DNA from: Latescibacteria bacterium UBA6620
Lineage (GTDB): Bacteria > Latescibacterota > UBA2968
DNA length: 64,000 nt
Reading direction: 5' to 3'
NCBI GenBank assembly: GCA_002433075.1
Contig: DJHM01000051.1
Location: 23,222-87,221 of the forward strand
In this document: piece by piece, positions 10,009 to 18,854 of the stretch
Position numbering within the stretch: the stretch's first letter is position 1
Layout of the letters: the number at the start of each line of letters is the position of its first letter
The notes under the pieces: model-generated
Database searches by the model: none
What the model saw: only the letters and a program-made list of their open reading frames with translations
Told to the model about the DNA's origin: nothing
Program-made: the position numbers and the translations under genes

Positions 10009-10251
10009 TCAGCCTTGCGGCCCCTTCGATTTGACCACCTGCGTGAGTTTGGAAAGGTCCGTATGGGCCGTTTCGGCTGCTCGACGGTTCTCTTCTTCGA
10101 TACGCTCGTACACCTCGCCACGGTGAACGGACACTTCGGAGGGCGCATCGATACCCAGCCGGATCTGTTTGCCCTGCATATCCAGGACAGTGACCCGCAC
10201 GTGGTTCCCGATGACGATGCTCTCGCCTAACTTCCTTGTTAATACGAGCAC
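10009..10251 (-). CDS. csrA: Carbon storage regulator / translational repressor CsrA
   Basis: 80 aa. CsrA is a dimeric RNA-binding protein that usually blocks translation at GGA motifs, including flagellin mRNA. The N-terminus MLVLTRKLGESIVIG and the segment IRLGIDAPSEVSVHR are diagnostic. The start is GTG at 10251, preceded by GGAAGGG. The C-terminal tail (about residues 60-80) is longer than in Escherichia coli CsrA, as is common outside Gammaproteobacteria. It lies 20 bp after fliW, whose product is the known protein antagonist of CsrA, so the pair should link flagellin translation to export completion. Confidence 0.97.
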   Translation of the reverse strand: MLVLTRKLGESIVIGNHVRVTVLDMQGKQIRLGIDAPSEVSVHRGEVYERIEEENRRAAETAHTDLSKLTQVVKSKGPQG

Positions 10252-10271
10252 GGAGTCGCCCTTCCGACGCC

Positions 10272-10721
10272 CTAAACCGTTTCGGCGTCCAGGATCTTGT
10301 GTTTGGTGGTGTACCGATCGTCAAGCAGCGCCAGTTGCCTGGCTTTGCGGTTCGACGTGTTGATCAGAATCGGACCGCTGAGGTTCGCCGTCACGTGTTC
10401 CGGGTCATCGGAAAGCGTGACGATCGAATAAATCAGGATTTCGTTCGTATCTTTGATCTCCAGGCTTTTGAGGTCTTCTTTCCCAATCTTGGGGTCGTAT
10501 TCGGGCCAGATGCAGAGGGGGTTAATTACGACGAACCCGAGTTCCTGGTTCTCGATGGACAGGAACCACTGGAACGGCTCGCTGTTCGGATCTTCGAACA
10601 GAGCGAACTGTTTGTGTCGTTCGAACCCCGGCACGCCGTCGGGGAACACGATCACCTTGTCCTGCGTCGTTTCCTGTTCGCCGAAGCGAACGTGGCTGAA
10701 TCGGATCACGTCATCGGCCAT
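10272..10721 (-). CDS. fliW: Flagellar assembly factor FliW
   Basis: 149 aa from the ATG at 10721 (MADDVIRFSHVRFGE). A longer version starting upstream is possible, but FliW proteins are usually 130-155 residues. Recognised by FPDGVPGFE near residue 27, the Phe-Leu-Ser strand FQWFLSIENQELGFVVINP and the C-terminal NLSGPILINTSNRKARQL. In the established partner-switch model FliW binds either flagellin or CsrA, relieving CsrA repression once flagellin is exported. It lies between flgL and csrA in one transcription unit, the usual arrangement in species without a FlgM-only checkpoint. Confidence 0.96.
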   Translation of the reverse strand: MADDVIRFSHVRFGEQETTQDKVIVFPDGVPGFERHKQFALFEDPNSEPFQWFLSIENQELGFVVINPLCIWPEYDPKIGKEDLKSLEIKDTNEILIYSIVTLSDDPEHVTANLSGPILINTSNRKARQLALLDDRYTTKHKILDAETV

Positions 10722-10784
10722 ATGCGTATATCCCTGGATGGGATGGCGCTGCTGGGGGCTTGCGAGGGTGGTCACCGCTCGCCC

Positions 10785-11984
10785 TTACTGCAGGAAGTCG
10801 AGCAGGGTGGGCTGGAACACCGATTGGCCCGACACCAGTGCCGACTGGAATACTGTCTGCTCCTGCTGAAGATTCAGGACCGTCTCCGACAGATCCGCAT
10901 CTTCGGTAATCGACAGTGCTCCCGTCAGGTTGACTTCGAATCGCTCGAGCAAAGTCCGCTGGACCTCGACGCGCTCGGCCCTCGCCCCCAGAACGCCGCG
11001 CACTTCGGAAATCTTGCCCCGTGCGACTTGCATATCCGTGATCGAAGCTCGAATGCTATCGATATCGTTCCCGTTCAGAGCGTCTCGAAGACGGATCAGC
11101 GAGGTAAACACATTCTGTGCACCCTCGAAAAGATCCTGTCCAGACGTGTTCACCTGAACGTGAATACCGTCGCCGACTTCACGCAACATCGCCTTCGTCG
11201 TATCGACGTTCCCGATGTTGAGCGAGCCCAGCACGTTGTTGGCGTCGACGACCGTTGCCGTTCCGCTGATTCTGAGCTTGAACGTCGACTGACCGTTCCG
11301 CACCGACTCTTCGATCGTCGTTGAGACACCCGTCGGGGCGGCGGCGTCTATACTCGCCTTGATGTCATCCAGAGAATCTGTCGCCAGGTCAATCGCCACC
11401 GTCTGGTCGCCGATGGTCACGGTCCCAGCTGGCGGTGTGGTCAACCCCAGCAGCGTCCCGACCGCCGTGGCTCGATCATTCAGTGTAACACTGGCTCGAA
11501 CCGCGTTCCCGACGTCGATAATCTGGCCGGCCGAATCCCGGATATCCTCGTAGGGTTTCTCCAGCGTCTCCGTGCCGGCGAAAATGAACCGTCCGCGAAA
11601 CTTGGTCTGGCCGACACTGACCGCGAGTTCGAGAAGCTCATTCACCTCGCGGGCCATAATCTCCCGGTTTTCCGGGTTCACCGTGTCGCTGGCACCGGCA
11701 ATCGCGATGCCCTGGAGATCGATCACCGTGTTGAGCAGACTGTCGAGCGTCGAATCGACGAAGTCCATCTGCCCCAGGGCCTCTCCAATATTCCGCTGAA
11801 ACTGCTGGTTGTTCCGGATGTCCGAACGCAGAAGCAACGACCGTGAGGCGCCCGCGGGGTTGTCCGAGGCGTCGTGAATCTTCACGCCCGTGGACAGATC
11901 GTTCTGGAAACGGTTGATGCGGCTTAGGGATTGACGAAGGTTATTCGTCACCGTCGACGATAGAACGGTATCTGCGACCCGCAT
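10785..11984 (-). CDS. flgL: Flagellar hook-filament junction protein FlgL (HAP3)
   Basis: 399 aa. FlgL joins the hook-associated zone to the filament. The flagellin-type N-terminal helix is clear (MRVADTVLSSTVTNNLRQSLSRI, then DLSTGVKIHDASDNPAG), as is FAGTETLEKPYED near 135. The C-terminal helix carries NLQQEQTVFQSALVSGQSVFQPTLLDFLQ, the standard D0 helix end. The ATG at 11984 has AGGTGA 5 nt upstream; a GTG nine bases earlier is possible but less well placed. It is followed by fliW and csrA and has its own promoter at 12011-12039. Confidence 0.95.
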   Translation of the reverse strand: MRVADTVLSSTVTNNLRQSLSRINRFQNDLSTGVKIHDASDNPAGASRSLLLRSDIRNNQQFQRNIGEALGQMDFVDSTLDSLLNTVIDLQGIAIAGASDTVNPENREIMAREVNELLELAVSVGQTKFRGRFIFAGTETLEKPYEDIRDSAGQIIDVGNAVRASVTLNDRATAVGTLLGLTTPPAGTVTIGDQTVAIDLATDSLDDIKASIDAAAPTGVSTTIEESVRNGQSTFKLRISGTATVVDANNVLGSLNIGNVDTTKAMLREVGDGIHVQVNTSGQDLFEGAQNVFTSLIRLRDALNGNDIDSIRASITDMQVARGKISEVRGVLGARAERVEVQRTLLERFEVNLTGALSITEDADLSETVLNLQQEQTVFQSALVSGQSVFQPTLLDFLQ

Positions 11985-12010
11985 TTCAATCACCTGACCT
12001 TATCTGGCTG

Positions 12011-12039
12011 ATTATAGGACACATCTGCCGGTAATTCAA
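12011..12039 (-). promoter_or_regulatory. Strong sigma-70-type promoter for flgL-fliW-csrA
   Basis: On the minus strand TTGAAT (12039-12034) lies exactly 17 nt before a perfect TATAAT (12016-12011), in the 80-bp gap between flgK and flgL. The predicted start near 12004 leaves a leader of about 20 nt. The sub-operon could therefore be made independently of the upstream hook genes. Confidence 0.7.
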
Positions 12040-12065
12040 GATTCTACCGTAAGTTAGAGTAGCCA

Positions 12066-13514
12066 CTAAATATTCAAGACGGACTGCATCATCTGGTCCA
12101 CGACCGTGACGACGCGTGCCGCGGCCTGGTAGGCGCGCTGAAACAGAATCAGCTGGCTCGCCTCTTCGTTGATCGACACGCCCCTGACGTTCTCCCGCCT
12201 CTCGTTTACCTGGTTCTGCACGAGACGCTGTCCTTCCGCTGCAGTGAACACCTGTCTGGCCTCCGCACCAAGCTGGCCGACCACGTCCGCGTAGAATTCC
12301 TCGATGGTCTGCGTTCCGCCGCCAAACAGCTTTTCCAGCCTGACATCCGAGAGCGCGAGGGCATTGCCGCCATCCCCGGGACCTGCGGTCACGTTGGGAT
12401 TTCCCAAGCTTGGACCAGATGCCGCAATCTTGTCAAGGTTGTTCAGGACCGTATCCGATACTTCGATCAGCTGTGCCGTGGTGCCGGTCGATCGGAAAAA
12501 AGTGTTCCCGGAGGAGCCGTCCAGCCCGAAACCCGCGGCATGCTGCGTGTTGAAACGGTCGGCCAGGGTCGCCGCCAGCAGGTTGAGTTCATCTTCGAAC
12601 CGGGGTAACTGGGTGTCCCGCGCCTCGAGAATACCGGCCAGCTTGCCCGTCGTTACCGGAACGGGATTGGATTCCTTGACCGTCACGAGGTTTGTCGACG
12701 CAATACCTCTCGGATTGAGGATCAACCTGACCTCGATGTCGAACGAGCGGTCGCGGTCCACAAGCAGGACCCCTTCCCCAGTCGCCCCCGTCACGGTAAC
12801 TGTCCCGTCAGTCTGTTCTAGGGCGGTAACATCGAGAAGCTCGGACAGATCGTCGATCAGTCGATCTCGTTCGTCGTCGAGGTCGCCGGCCACGTCCGTC
12901 ACGTTTTCCTTCGCAGCCAGGATCTGTTCGTTCAGGATGGCGATCTGCCGGGTCAGCGCGTTGACGGCCGTCGTCGTGTTCTGCAGTTCACGGTCCAGAT
13001 CGTCTTTCATCACGGCCAGTTGCCCATCGATCCGACGGAACTGTTCCGTCAACAACGTGGCTTCCTCGCGCACCGCCGCTCGAGTCGCCTGACTTTCGGG
13101 ATTGTTCGCAAGATCCTGGAACGCCGTGAAAAACCGACTCAGGGCGCCGGTCAGCGCAGCACCGCCATCGATGTCGAAGATGGATCCCGTTTCGGTCGTA
13201 CCGCCGCCGGCGACTTCCGTAAAGATCGCTTCCAGCGTCGACATTGCCGACTCGAGGAAATTGAGACGGCCCACGTTGCCGGCCTCGAATCGAGCCTGGC
13301 GATCCAAGATGATGTCCCTGGCTCGGGTCAGTGCTGCGAACTCGACGCCGGTGCCGAACCCCTCCACGGTCTTGGCTGTTTCCAGCTTGGCTGACTTGCG
13401 GGAGTAGCCTTCCGTGTTGACGTTCGCGATGTTGTTGCCCACAACGTTCATCGCAGCCTGCTGAGCACGCAGACCGCTGATGCCGATGTTGACGAGTGAG
13501 CCGAGTGAGGGCAC
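12066..13514 (-). CDS. flgK: Flagellar hook-associated protein FlgK (HAP1)
   Basis: 482 aa. Forms the first junction zone between hook and filament. The N-terminal rod/hook motif is intact (GISGLRAQQAAMNVVGNNIANVNTEGYSR). A long coiled-coil region around residues 155-215 is typical of HAP1, and the C-terminal helix contains SINEEASQLILFQRAYQAAARVVTVVDQMMQSVLNI-like sequence. The start is GTG at 13514 with GAGGAAGA upstream. It follows flgN, its likely export chaperone, separated by 147 bp that contain a hairpin. Confidence 0.95.
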   Translation of the reverse strand: MPSLGSLVNIGISGLRAQQAAMNVVGNNIANVNTEGYSRKSAKLETAKTVEGFGTGVEFAALTRARDIILDRQARFEAGNVGRLNFLESAMSTLEAIFTEVAGGGTTETGSIFDIDGGAALTGALSRFFTAFQDLANNPESQATRAAVREEATLLTEQFRRIDGQLAVMKDDLDRELQNTTTAVNALTRQIAILNEQILAAKENVTDVAGDLDDERDRLIDDLSELLDVTALEQTDGTVTVTGATGEGVLLVDRDRSFDIEVRLILNPRGIASTNLVTVKESNPVPVTTGKLAGILEARDTQLPRFEDELNLLAATLADRFNTQHAAGFGLDGSSGNTFFRSTGTTAQLIEVSDTVLNNLDKIAASGPSLGNPNVTAGPGDGGNALALSDVRLEKLFGGGTQTIEEFYADVVGQLGAEARQVFTAAEGQRLVQNQVNERRENVRGVSINEEASQLILFQRAYQAAARVVTVVDQMMQSVLNI

Positions 13515-13562
13515 GAGTCTTCCTCGTTAGTGAGCCGACTTCATCGCCGGCATAGAGTTGTC

Positions 13563-13612
13563 GGGCCTTCGGAGGAGGCCAGGGGTGGTGGAATCCTCGC
13601 TCCGAAAGGCCC
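13563..13612 (-). other. Hairpin in the flgN-flgK intergenic gap
   Basis: GGGCCTTCGGAG (13563-13574) pairs with CTCCGAAAGGCCC (13600-13612), giving a 12-bp stem with a one-base bulge and a 25-nt loop. It lies between flgN and flgK with no U-tract, so full termination is unlikely. It could be an RNA processing or stability element within the operon. Confidence 0.4.
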
Positions 13613-13661
13613 AACGGTCCCGATGGGGCTCGGGATGGAAGTTTGAGGTGCGCATCGTCGT

Positions 13662-14162
13662 TTATGCGACTTGATTCATGACAGTTCTGGGTACGGACTT
13701 GGCATCGACCTTACCGCTCTGTCCGTAGACCCCGGTCGAGGGACCCGAGCCCGTCAGAATCTGGAGGCTCTTGTCCACGTACTTCATCGACTGCTTCACC
13801 AGGGCAGAGTTGTGCTGATTCACGCGACGGATATCCTCCTGGAGGGCCAGCAGCTGCTCGCGCATTTCACGAAGTTGCTGGGCCTCAGGGTCCGCGACCC
13901 GTTCGATCAGAGCTCGCAGGGTCACCGCCTCGGGGTCGATCTCCTGACCCTCGCTCAGTCGTTCCACGATCTTGACTCGGGCGGCCTCAAGGGCGCGAGC
14001 GCGTTCGACCAACGTCTGCTGCGTCGCTACCGCTTCTTCGACCACACCGATGTCCTGCGTGACCAAACCCACCTGCTCGCGGGTCAGCGTCTCGAGCAGC
14101 GCTTCGAACGCGCCGACCTCGAGCTGAATGATTTCAACCAGTTCCAGAATTTCCGGTTTCAT
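13662..14162 (-). CDS. flgN: FlgN-type flagellar export chaperone
   Basis: 166 aa, all helical in appearance, rich in Glu, Gln and Leu, matching the FlgN family that escorts FlgK and FlgL to the export gate. The ATG at 14162 (MKPEILELVEIIQ) has a strong GGAGG five bases upstream. An earlier in-frame ATG at 14183 overlaps the flgJ stop codon, and would add seven residues. Characteristic features are the N-terminal helix with EVGAFEALLETLTREQ and the late segment NSALVKQSMKYVDKSLQILTG. Position between flgJ and flgK supports the call; sequence identity in this family is generally low. Confidence 0.85.
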   Translation of the reverse strand: MKPEILELVEIIQLEVGAFEALLETLTREQVGLVTQDIGVVEEAVATQQTLVERARALEAARVKIVERLSEGQEIDPEAVTLRALIERVADPEAQQLREMREQLLALQEDIRRVNQHNSALVKQSMKYVDKSLQILTGSGPSTGVYGQSGKVDAKSVPRTVMNQVA

Positions 14163-14182
14163 GGCTACCTCCATCCCTCCCA

Positions 14183-14722
14183 TCAGGGATTGTGTCCAAT
14201 CGTCGCGGCGTGCTGGACCGCGGATGCGGCTGCCGCACGATTCGCGGCCGTGATCTCTTCCTCCAATCGACGCATCCGGGATTGAACTGCGTCACCGGTG
14301 GGCGTCGCGACAGGCATCGATTCTGCGGGAGCCCCTTCGACGTCGTGTGCACGGCTGAGCTGCTGATAGAGGACCTCCGCGATGCCCGTCGACCTCGACT
14401 TGGCCATCACTTTGGCATACTCCTCGTCGAGCATACCCGTGAACATTTCCTCAGCCATCCCGCCGTTCAGGAACTCTTCCTTGTGCATTGCGTTACGAAC
14501 CTGCTTCAGCATCTGGAAAAGGAAGATCGATTCGAACTCCTCCGCCGTTTTCCGAAGCTTTTCGTCCTGTGTCTCGACCGCTGCAGGTGAAGTTACACGC
14601 CCCCCGGCGTGGCGGATGACTTCCAGTGCCCGCTTTTCGGGACGCACCGCCGCAAGCTTGCGCTCGGGGCTTTGTCCTCGATCGATGGGCATCCAGGTAT
14701 TGCCGGGTAGGTTCAGGTCCAC
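14183..14722 (-). CDS. flgJ: Rod-binding (FlgJ N-terminal type) protein
   Basis: 179 aa with GTG start at 14722 after ACGGAAG. Residues about 50-120 form the rod-binding domain (AEEFESIFLFQMLKQVRNAM, FTGMLDEEYAKVMAKS, GIAEVLYQQL). The peptidoglycan-hydrolase domain of enterobacterial FlgJ is absent, as in many non-enterobacteria, so another enzyme must open the cell wall for the rod. The C-terminal 50 residues are Ala-rich and variable. It lies directly between flgI and flgN. Confidence 0.92.
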   Translation of the reverse strand: MDLNLPGNTWMPIDRGQSPERKLAAVRPEKRALEVIRHAGGRVTSPAAVETQDEKLRKTAEEFESIFLFQMLKQVRNAMHKEEFLNGGMAEEMFTGMLDEEYAKVMAKSRSTGIAEVLYQQLSRAHDVEGAPAESMPVATPTGDAVQSRMRRLEEEITAANRAAAASAVQHAATIGHNP

Positions 14723-14734
14723 GACTTCCGTCCG

Positions 14735-15862
14735 TTAGAGAATGATGAGTTCGGATTTGAGGGCGCCCGCCTGCTTGAGCGCCTGGAAGATGGCGATGAT
14801 GTCACGTGGCGTAACCTTCAGGGCGTTCAGCGCCTTGGCTACGTCACTTACGCTGGAGGCCGGTGGAAGTGCCAGCACCCGCGGACTTTCCTCTTCGACC
14901 GTCACGCCACCCCCAAGCTGGAGCTGCGCGGCCTGTCCGCCTGGCGCGCCTGCTTCTGCTGTGATGTCCGGACCGATCGAGATACTCAGGTTGCCGTGCG
15001 CAATTGCGACTTCCGAAACCATCACACGCTCGCCGGCCACGATCGTGCCCGTCCGCTCGTTCACGACGATGCGGGCGTTCACGTCGGGAATCACTTCTAC
15101 CGCCTCGAGGTTTGCGATAAACTCGATGAAATCACCCGGGCGCTGACGTGTTCGCGGCACTTCGATGCGAAGCGTGCCGGCATCCATCGCCGAGGCGACC
15201 GGAAGACCGAATCGAACGTCAATCGCGTGAGCGAGACGAGCGGCGGTCGTGTAATCCGGGTCCTTCAGGGTTACAGTCAGCGCGTTGGTGATGTCACCCG
15301 GCTGGACAAGCTCCTGCTGCACGATCGCCCCATCCGGAATCCGTCCCACGACGGGATGGTTCTTGCGAACCGCGCCCCCACCGCCTTCCGCGTTGAAACC
15401 ACCGATGGACAGCGGGCCTTGCGCGATCGCCACGATCGGACCGTTCGGCGGATCGGCCTGCAGCGGCGTCATCAGCAGAACGCCCCCTTCCAGGCTCCCC
15501 GCGTCACCGATCGAAGAAACGGTCACGTCCAACCGCGAACCGACACGCGACGTGGGACCGATCGTGGCCGTCACCATCACCGCTGCCGTGTTGTTCGCAC
15601 GAATCTGCGCTGGATCGACCTCGACACCCATGTTTCGCATCAGGTTGGCCAACGATTGCACCGTAAACGGCGCACCTCGGCCGTCGCCTACACCTTCCAG
15701 ACCGACGACGAGTCCGTAACCCAGCAGCTGCACTTCCTGCAGGGTCTGAATCTTCCCGAGATCTTTCAAGCGAACCCGCTGAGGATCGAATGCCACCTCG
15801 AACTGGGCTTCGACACTCGACTCGAGGACAAATAGACTGAGAATGGACAGAATCAGTCGCAT
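14735..15862 (-). CDS. flgI: Flagellar P-ring protein FlgI
   Basis: 375 aa. Builds the P ring in the peptidoglycan layer. It has a Sec signal peptide (about residues 1-19, ending VEAQ) and the family sequences VQLLGYGLVVGLEGVGDG, SLANLMRNMG and the terminal IAIFQALKQAGALKSELIIL. The start overlaps the flgH stop in a TAATG junction, indicating translational coupling. Presence of FlgI and FlgH together shows a diderm envelope. Confidence 0.97.
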   Translation of the reverse strand: MRLILSILSLFVLESSVEAQFEVAFDPQRVRLKDLGKIQTLQEVQLLGYGLVVGLEGVGDGRGAPFTVQSLANLMRNMGVEVDPAQIRANNTAAVMVTATIGPTSRVGSRLDVTVSSIGDAGSLEGGVLLMTPLQADPPNGPIVAIAQGPLSIGGFNAEGGGGAVRKNHPVVGRIPDGAIVQQELVQPGDITNALTVTLKDPDYTTAARLAHAIDVRFGLPVASAMDAGTLRIEVPRTRQRPGDFIEFIANLEAVEVIPDVNARIVVNERTGTIVAGERVMVSEVAIAHGNLSISIGPDITAEAGAPGGQAAQLQLGGGVTVEEESPRVLALPPASSVSDVAKALNALKVTPRDIIAIFQALKQAGALKSELIIL

Positions 15863-16479
15863 TAGAACACCCAGTTCAGGAATCGAACGATGACACCGGG
15901 TCGCGTGCCTTCAGAGATCACACCCTTGCCCTTGTAGGACACCTGCAAGTCAGCGATTCGAAACGACTCAACCGTGTTGTTCGCGGGAATGATGAACGGG
16001 TTGATCGACCCGGACAGATAGATGATTTCACTCTCGCCGTTGATGTCGATTACGCGGCTCCCCTCGATCACCAGGTCGCCGTTGGGACGCACGTCCACGA
16101 CAGTCACGCTCACTCGAGCCGTGATGGTCTGCTGTCTTGCCGTCGTCCCTTCTCCCTCGTATTCACTCGTTGCCGTACCATTCAAACCAAACCCCGGGAT
16201 CTTCAGCCCACCGGGAACCGCCCAGTTTAGGGTCGCGTCTTTTTCGGTTTCAACTACGGCGGTATTACTAGCCGATGTCGATTCCATCACCAGGACGGTC
16301 AGGATATCCCCGATACGCTGGGCACGAGGTGCACGACGATCCTGGAACATCGTTTCGGATCGATTGGCCCGAGGCGCCCCGAAGAGACTCTGCCCCTCCG
16401 AGAGGCCAGGCATCACGACCAGTGCAACGGTGAAGATCCATCGAAACATGCTGAACACCCCTCTCCTCCCGACATTCAT
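15862..16479 (-). CDS. flgH: Flagellar L-ring protein FlgH, apparently without a lipobox cysteine
   Basis: 205 aa. Forms the outer-membrane L ring. Family marks are RIGDILTVLVMESTSASN near residue 60, SVTVVDVRPNGDLVIEGSR, and SGSINPFIIPANNTVESFRIADLQVSYKG near 155. Two starts are possible: ATG 16479, in an ATGA overlap with flgA, or ATG 16449 (MFRWIFTVALVV), the beginning of the signal peptide. Most FlgH proteins are lipoproteins with LxxC at the cleavage site; here the signal ends around LSEGQS with no cysteine, so normal lipidation is not predicted. Confidence 0.95.
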   Translation of the reverse strand: MNVGRRGVFSMFRWIFTVALVVMPGLSEGQSLFGAPRANRSETMFQDRRAPRAQRIGDILTVLVMESTSASNTAVVETEKDATLNWAVPGGLKIPGFGLNGTATSEYEGEGTTARQQTITARVSVTVVDVRPNGDLVIEGSRVIDINGESEIIYLSGSINPFIIPANNTVESFRIADLQVSYKGKGVISEGTRPGVIVRFLNWVF

Positions 16480-17189
16480 AATGCAATCCGAACCCGACCG
16501 GGCCCGATCACTTCGGCCATCAGCTTCTCTCGCGATGACGCGTTCTTGACGACGATCAGATCACCCGTCACGCCCGACTCGGACGCGATGCCCTCGGCGG
16601 TCGCGGATATTCCGCTCACCTGCACCTCGATCCGAACGCGATCCCCTTTTCTGACGGTCGGAATCGTCTCGATGTATCGAGGGTCGATTGCACGGCCGAA
16701 CCCGATGCGGGTCTTCGCGCGCTTTCCCACCAGATCGTCAGGATCCGATACGTAGCGATTCAGATGGGAGGTCACTTCCCGTCGCTCGAGGTTGACCGCT
16801 TCGGCGGCCAGCGGCTCCCCGCGCTGGATCGGGCGGGTGGCGACGAGCACCTGGTCGTAGTAGCGAACACTGGCCATCACCGGAATAGTGTCGACAACGA
16901 CAGGGCCCCTCACGAACTCCACCAGAACCGGAATCGCGCGTGCGCTGCCCCTTCGTGGGGCCGGCACGACCTGCAGAGACACACGCCCCGTCCCGGCAAC
17001 CGTCACCGGGCCGCTGCGACGGGCCGTCACTTCGAGTTCGCCCGGAAAATCAAGAAATTCACCGACATACGTCTCGACCGCCTCCTGCACCTGGCTCTCC
17101 GAGATCGTAACGTCCGCAATGCTTTCGCCCAGGCAGAGCAGAGCCACCCAGAGTGCCACCAGCGTCGAGTGAACGAATGACTTACGCAT
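16476..17189 (-). CDS. flgA: Flagellar basal body P-ring assembly chaperone FlgA
   Basis: 237 aa, periplasmic chaperone for P-ring formation. A Sec signal covers about residues 1-24. The SAF-like region is visible around 120-165 (VATRPIQRGEPLAAEAVNLERREVTSHLNRYV), and the C-terminal domain ends with KGDRVRIEVQVSGISATAEGIASESGVTGD-like sequence followed by SREKLMAEV. The ATG at 17189 has AGGATAAGGA upstream. It sits between flgG and flgH, the most common position for this gene. Confidence 0.93.
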   Translation of the reverse strand: MRKSFVHSTLVALWVALLCLGESIADVTISESQVQEAVETYVGEFLDFPGELEVTARRSGPVTVAGTGRVSLQVVPAPRRGSARAIPVLVEFVRGPVVVDTIPVMASVRYYDQVLVATRPIQRGEPLAAEAVNLERREVTSHLNRYVSDPDDLVGKRAKTRIGFGRAIDPRYIETIPTVRKGDRVRIEVQVSGISATAEGIASESGVTGDLIVVKNASSREKLMAEVIGPGRVRIAL

Positions 17190-17221
17190 CGATCCTTATC
17201 CTCGTTGGAAGGTCTGAGAAA

Positions 17222-18025
17222 TCAGCCAGCGATGTTCGTCGTGGCCTGCATCATCTCATCCGACGTACGGACTGCACGCGCGTTCACTTCATACGTGCGC
17301 TGCGCCATAATCATGTTCACCAGTTCGTCGACCACGTTGACGTTCGACAGCTCCAAAAAACCCTGTGACACGCGGCCGAAACCTTGAGTGTTCGGCTGTC
17401 CCGTGATCGGAGCCCCCGAGGCTTCCGTTTCCAGATACAGATTCCGTCCGATGCTGCGCAGCCCGGCGGGGTTGATGAACTTCGCCAGCTCGATCGTACC
17501 CACGTTGGCTGCCGCCGTCGTACCCGCCTGCAGCACCTCGACGTTTCCGTCAGCGGAGACATTCACGCTCACGGCGTCCTGCGAAATGGAAACGGGGGGA
17601 TCCAGAAGGAACCCATCGGAGGTCACCACCTGGCCGTCCTGCGACAGCTTGAACGCGCCATCGCGCGTGTAGGCCAGCGTGCCGTCGGGCAGGCTGATCT
17701 GGAAGAAGCCGTCGCCATTGATGCCTTCGTTCTCGATCGCCATATCGAACGGATTGTTCGTCGCCGTCACCTGGCCCTGCTCGAAGGTTCGGTTCGTGGC
17801 CACGACGCGCGAGCCGTAACCGATCTGGATTTCCACCGGAACGAGGGCGCCCTGGGCTGCCGAGGTTCCCGCGGTGCGGATCGTCTGGTAGAGCAGGTCC
17901 TGAAATTCCGCCTTGCTCTTCTTGAACCCTGTCGTGTTCACGTTCGACAGGTTGTTCGAGATGTTGTCAATGTTCAGCTGTTGGGCGACCATTCCGGACG
18001 CTGCTGTTCTAAGGGCTCGTGACAC
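17222..18025 (-). CDS. flgG: Flagellar distal rod protein FlgG
   Basis: 267 aa, close to the usual 260. Forms the distal rod. The N-terminus MSRALRTAASGMVAQQLNIDNISNNLSNVNTTGFKKSKAEFQDLLYQ and the C-terminus VDELVNMIMAQRTYEVNARAVRTSDEMMQATTNI are near-consensus FlgG. The start is GTG at 18025 with GAGGTCAC upstream. It lies 58 bp after flgF and before flgA. Confidence 0.98.
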   Translation of the reverse strand: MSRALRTAASGMVAQQLNIDNISNNLSNVNTTGFKKSKAEFQDLLYQTIRTAGTSAAQGALVPVEIQIGYGSRVVATNRTFEQGQVTATNNPFDMAIENEGINGDGFFQISLPDGTLAYTRDGAFKLSQDGQVVTSDGFLLDPPVSISQDAVSVNVSADGNVEVLQAGTTAAANVGTIELAKFINPAGLRSIGRNLYLETEASGAPITGQPNTQGFGRVSQGFLELSNVNVVDELVNMIMAQRTYEVNARAVRTSDEMMQATTNIAG

Positions 18026-18083
18026 GGAGTGACCTCTTCAGATTAGGGTGCTTAGGGGACTGGGATGGACTTCAGTTCAGGTT

Positions 18084-18854
18084 CTAGACACGGATGCTTC
18101 CGACATCGTTGACGGAGCGTCCGAGAGTTTCGTTCTGGGCACGAATGGCGCGCTGGTCCGCTTCGTAGGACCGCACGACCTCGAGCATTTCAACCATCTG
18201 CGTAATCGGATCGACGTTCGCCTCTTCCAGGAAGCCCTGCATGATTTTCGTGTCAGGGCTCTTCGGGAGACGGTTCACGCCGGGTTTTGGAAAAAAGAAC
18301 CCGTTCGGTTTCCGCTCCAGGCGAGTGACCCCATCCGGATCCTGGTAGAACCCGTCGGCGTCTTTCTCGAAGTCGAAGATTCCGATGGTCGCGGCCGGCT
18401 GGCCGTTTTCGATGATCTGGCCGTTCTCGTTGACGGAAAAAACGGTACCCTGCAGGACAATTTCGCCTCCCCGGTCGTCCAGCACCGAGTGGCCGAGATT
18501 GGTCACCAGCATTCCCTTATTCGTGAGCGAGAATTCGCCATTCCGGGTATAGACATCACCCTGCGGCGTCCGAACCTGGAAAAATCCGCTGCCGTGGATG
18601 GCCAGGTGCCTCGAACTTCCCGTCTGACGCATCGTGCCCTGATCGAAGTCGATAAACGCACCTGCAAGTCGGTCGCTTCTCCAGACCGGGTGGGCGCCAG
18701 AGCCTTTCCTCCGGGCCTCGCCCAGCTCACGCAGGAACACGCCATCTCTTTTAAAACCAGGCACTTCCGAGTTGGAAATGTTGTTTGCGATCACGTCCTG
18801 TCGTGTCGTCCGGTTCATCATGCTCGTGCCGGATTCGTATAAGCCTTGAATCAT
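18084..18854 (-). CDS. flgF: Flagellar proximal rod protein FlgF
   Basis: 256 aa from ATG 18854 (MIQGLYESGTSMMNRTTRQDVIANNISN), which matches the normal start of rod proteins; a frame extension upstream to 18914 is not needed. Typical signatures include the central strand AIHGSGFFQVRTPQGDVYTRNGEFSL and the C-terminal helix NVDPITQMVEMLEVVRSYEADQRAI. Divergence from FlgG in length and in the central region supports FlgF and not a second FlgG. It is the first gene of the minus-strand hook/rod operon. Confidence 0.93.
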   Translation of the reverse strand: MIQGLYESGTSMMNRTTRQDVIANNISNSEVPGFKRDGVFLRELGEARRKGSGAHPVWRSDRLAGAFIDFDQGTMRQTGSSRHLAIHGSGFFQVRTPQGDVYTRNGEFSLTNKGMLVTNLGHSVLDDRGGEIVLQGTVFSVNENGQIIENGQPAATIGIFDFEKDADGFYQDPDGVTRLERKPNGFFFPKPGVNRLPKSPDTKIMQGFLEEANVDPITQMVEMLEVVRSYEADQRAIRAQNETLGRSVNDVGSIRV

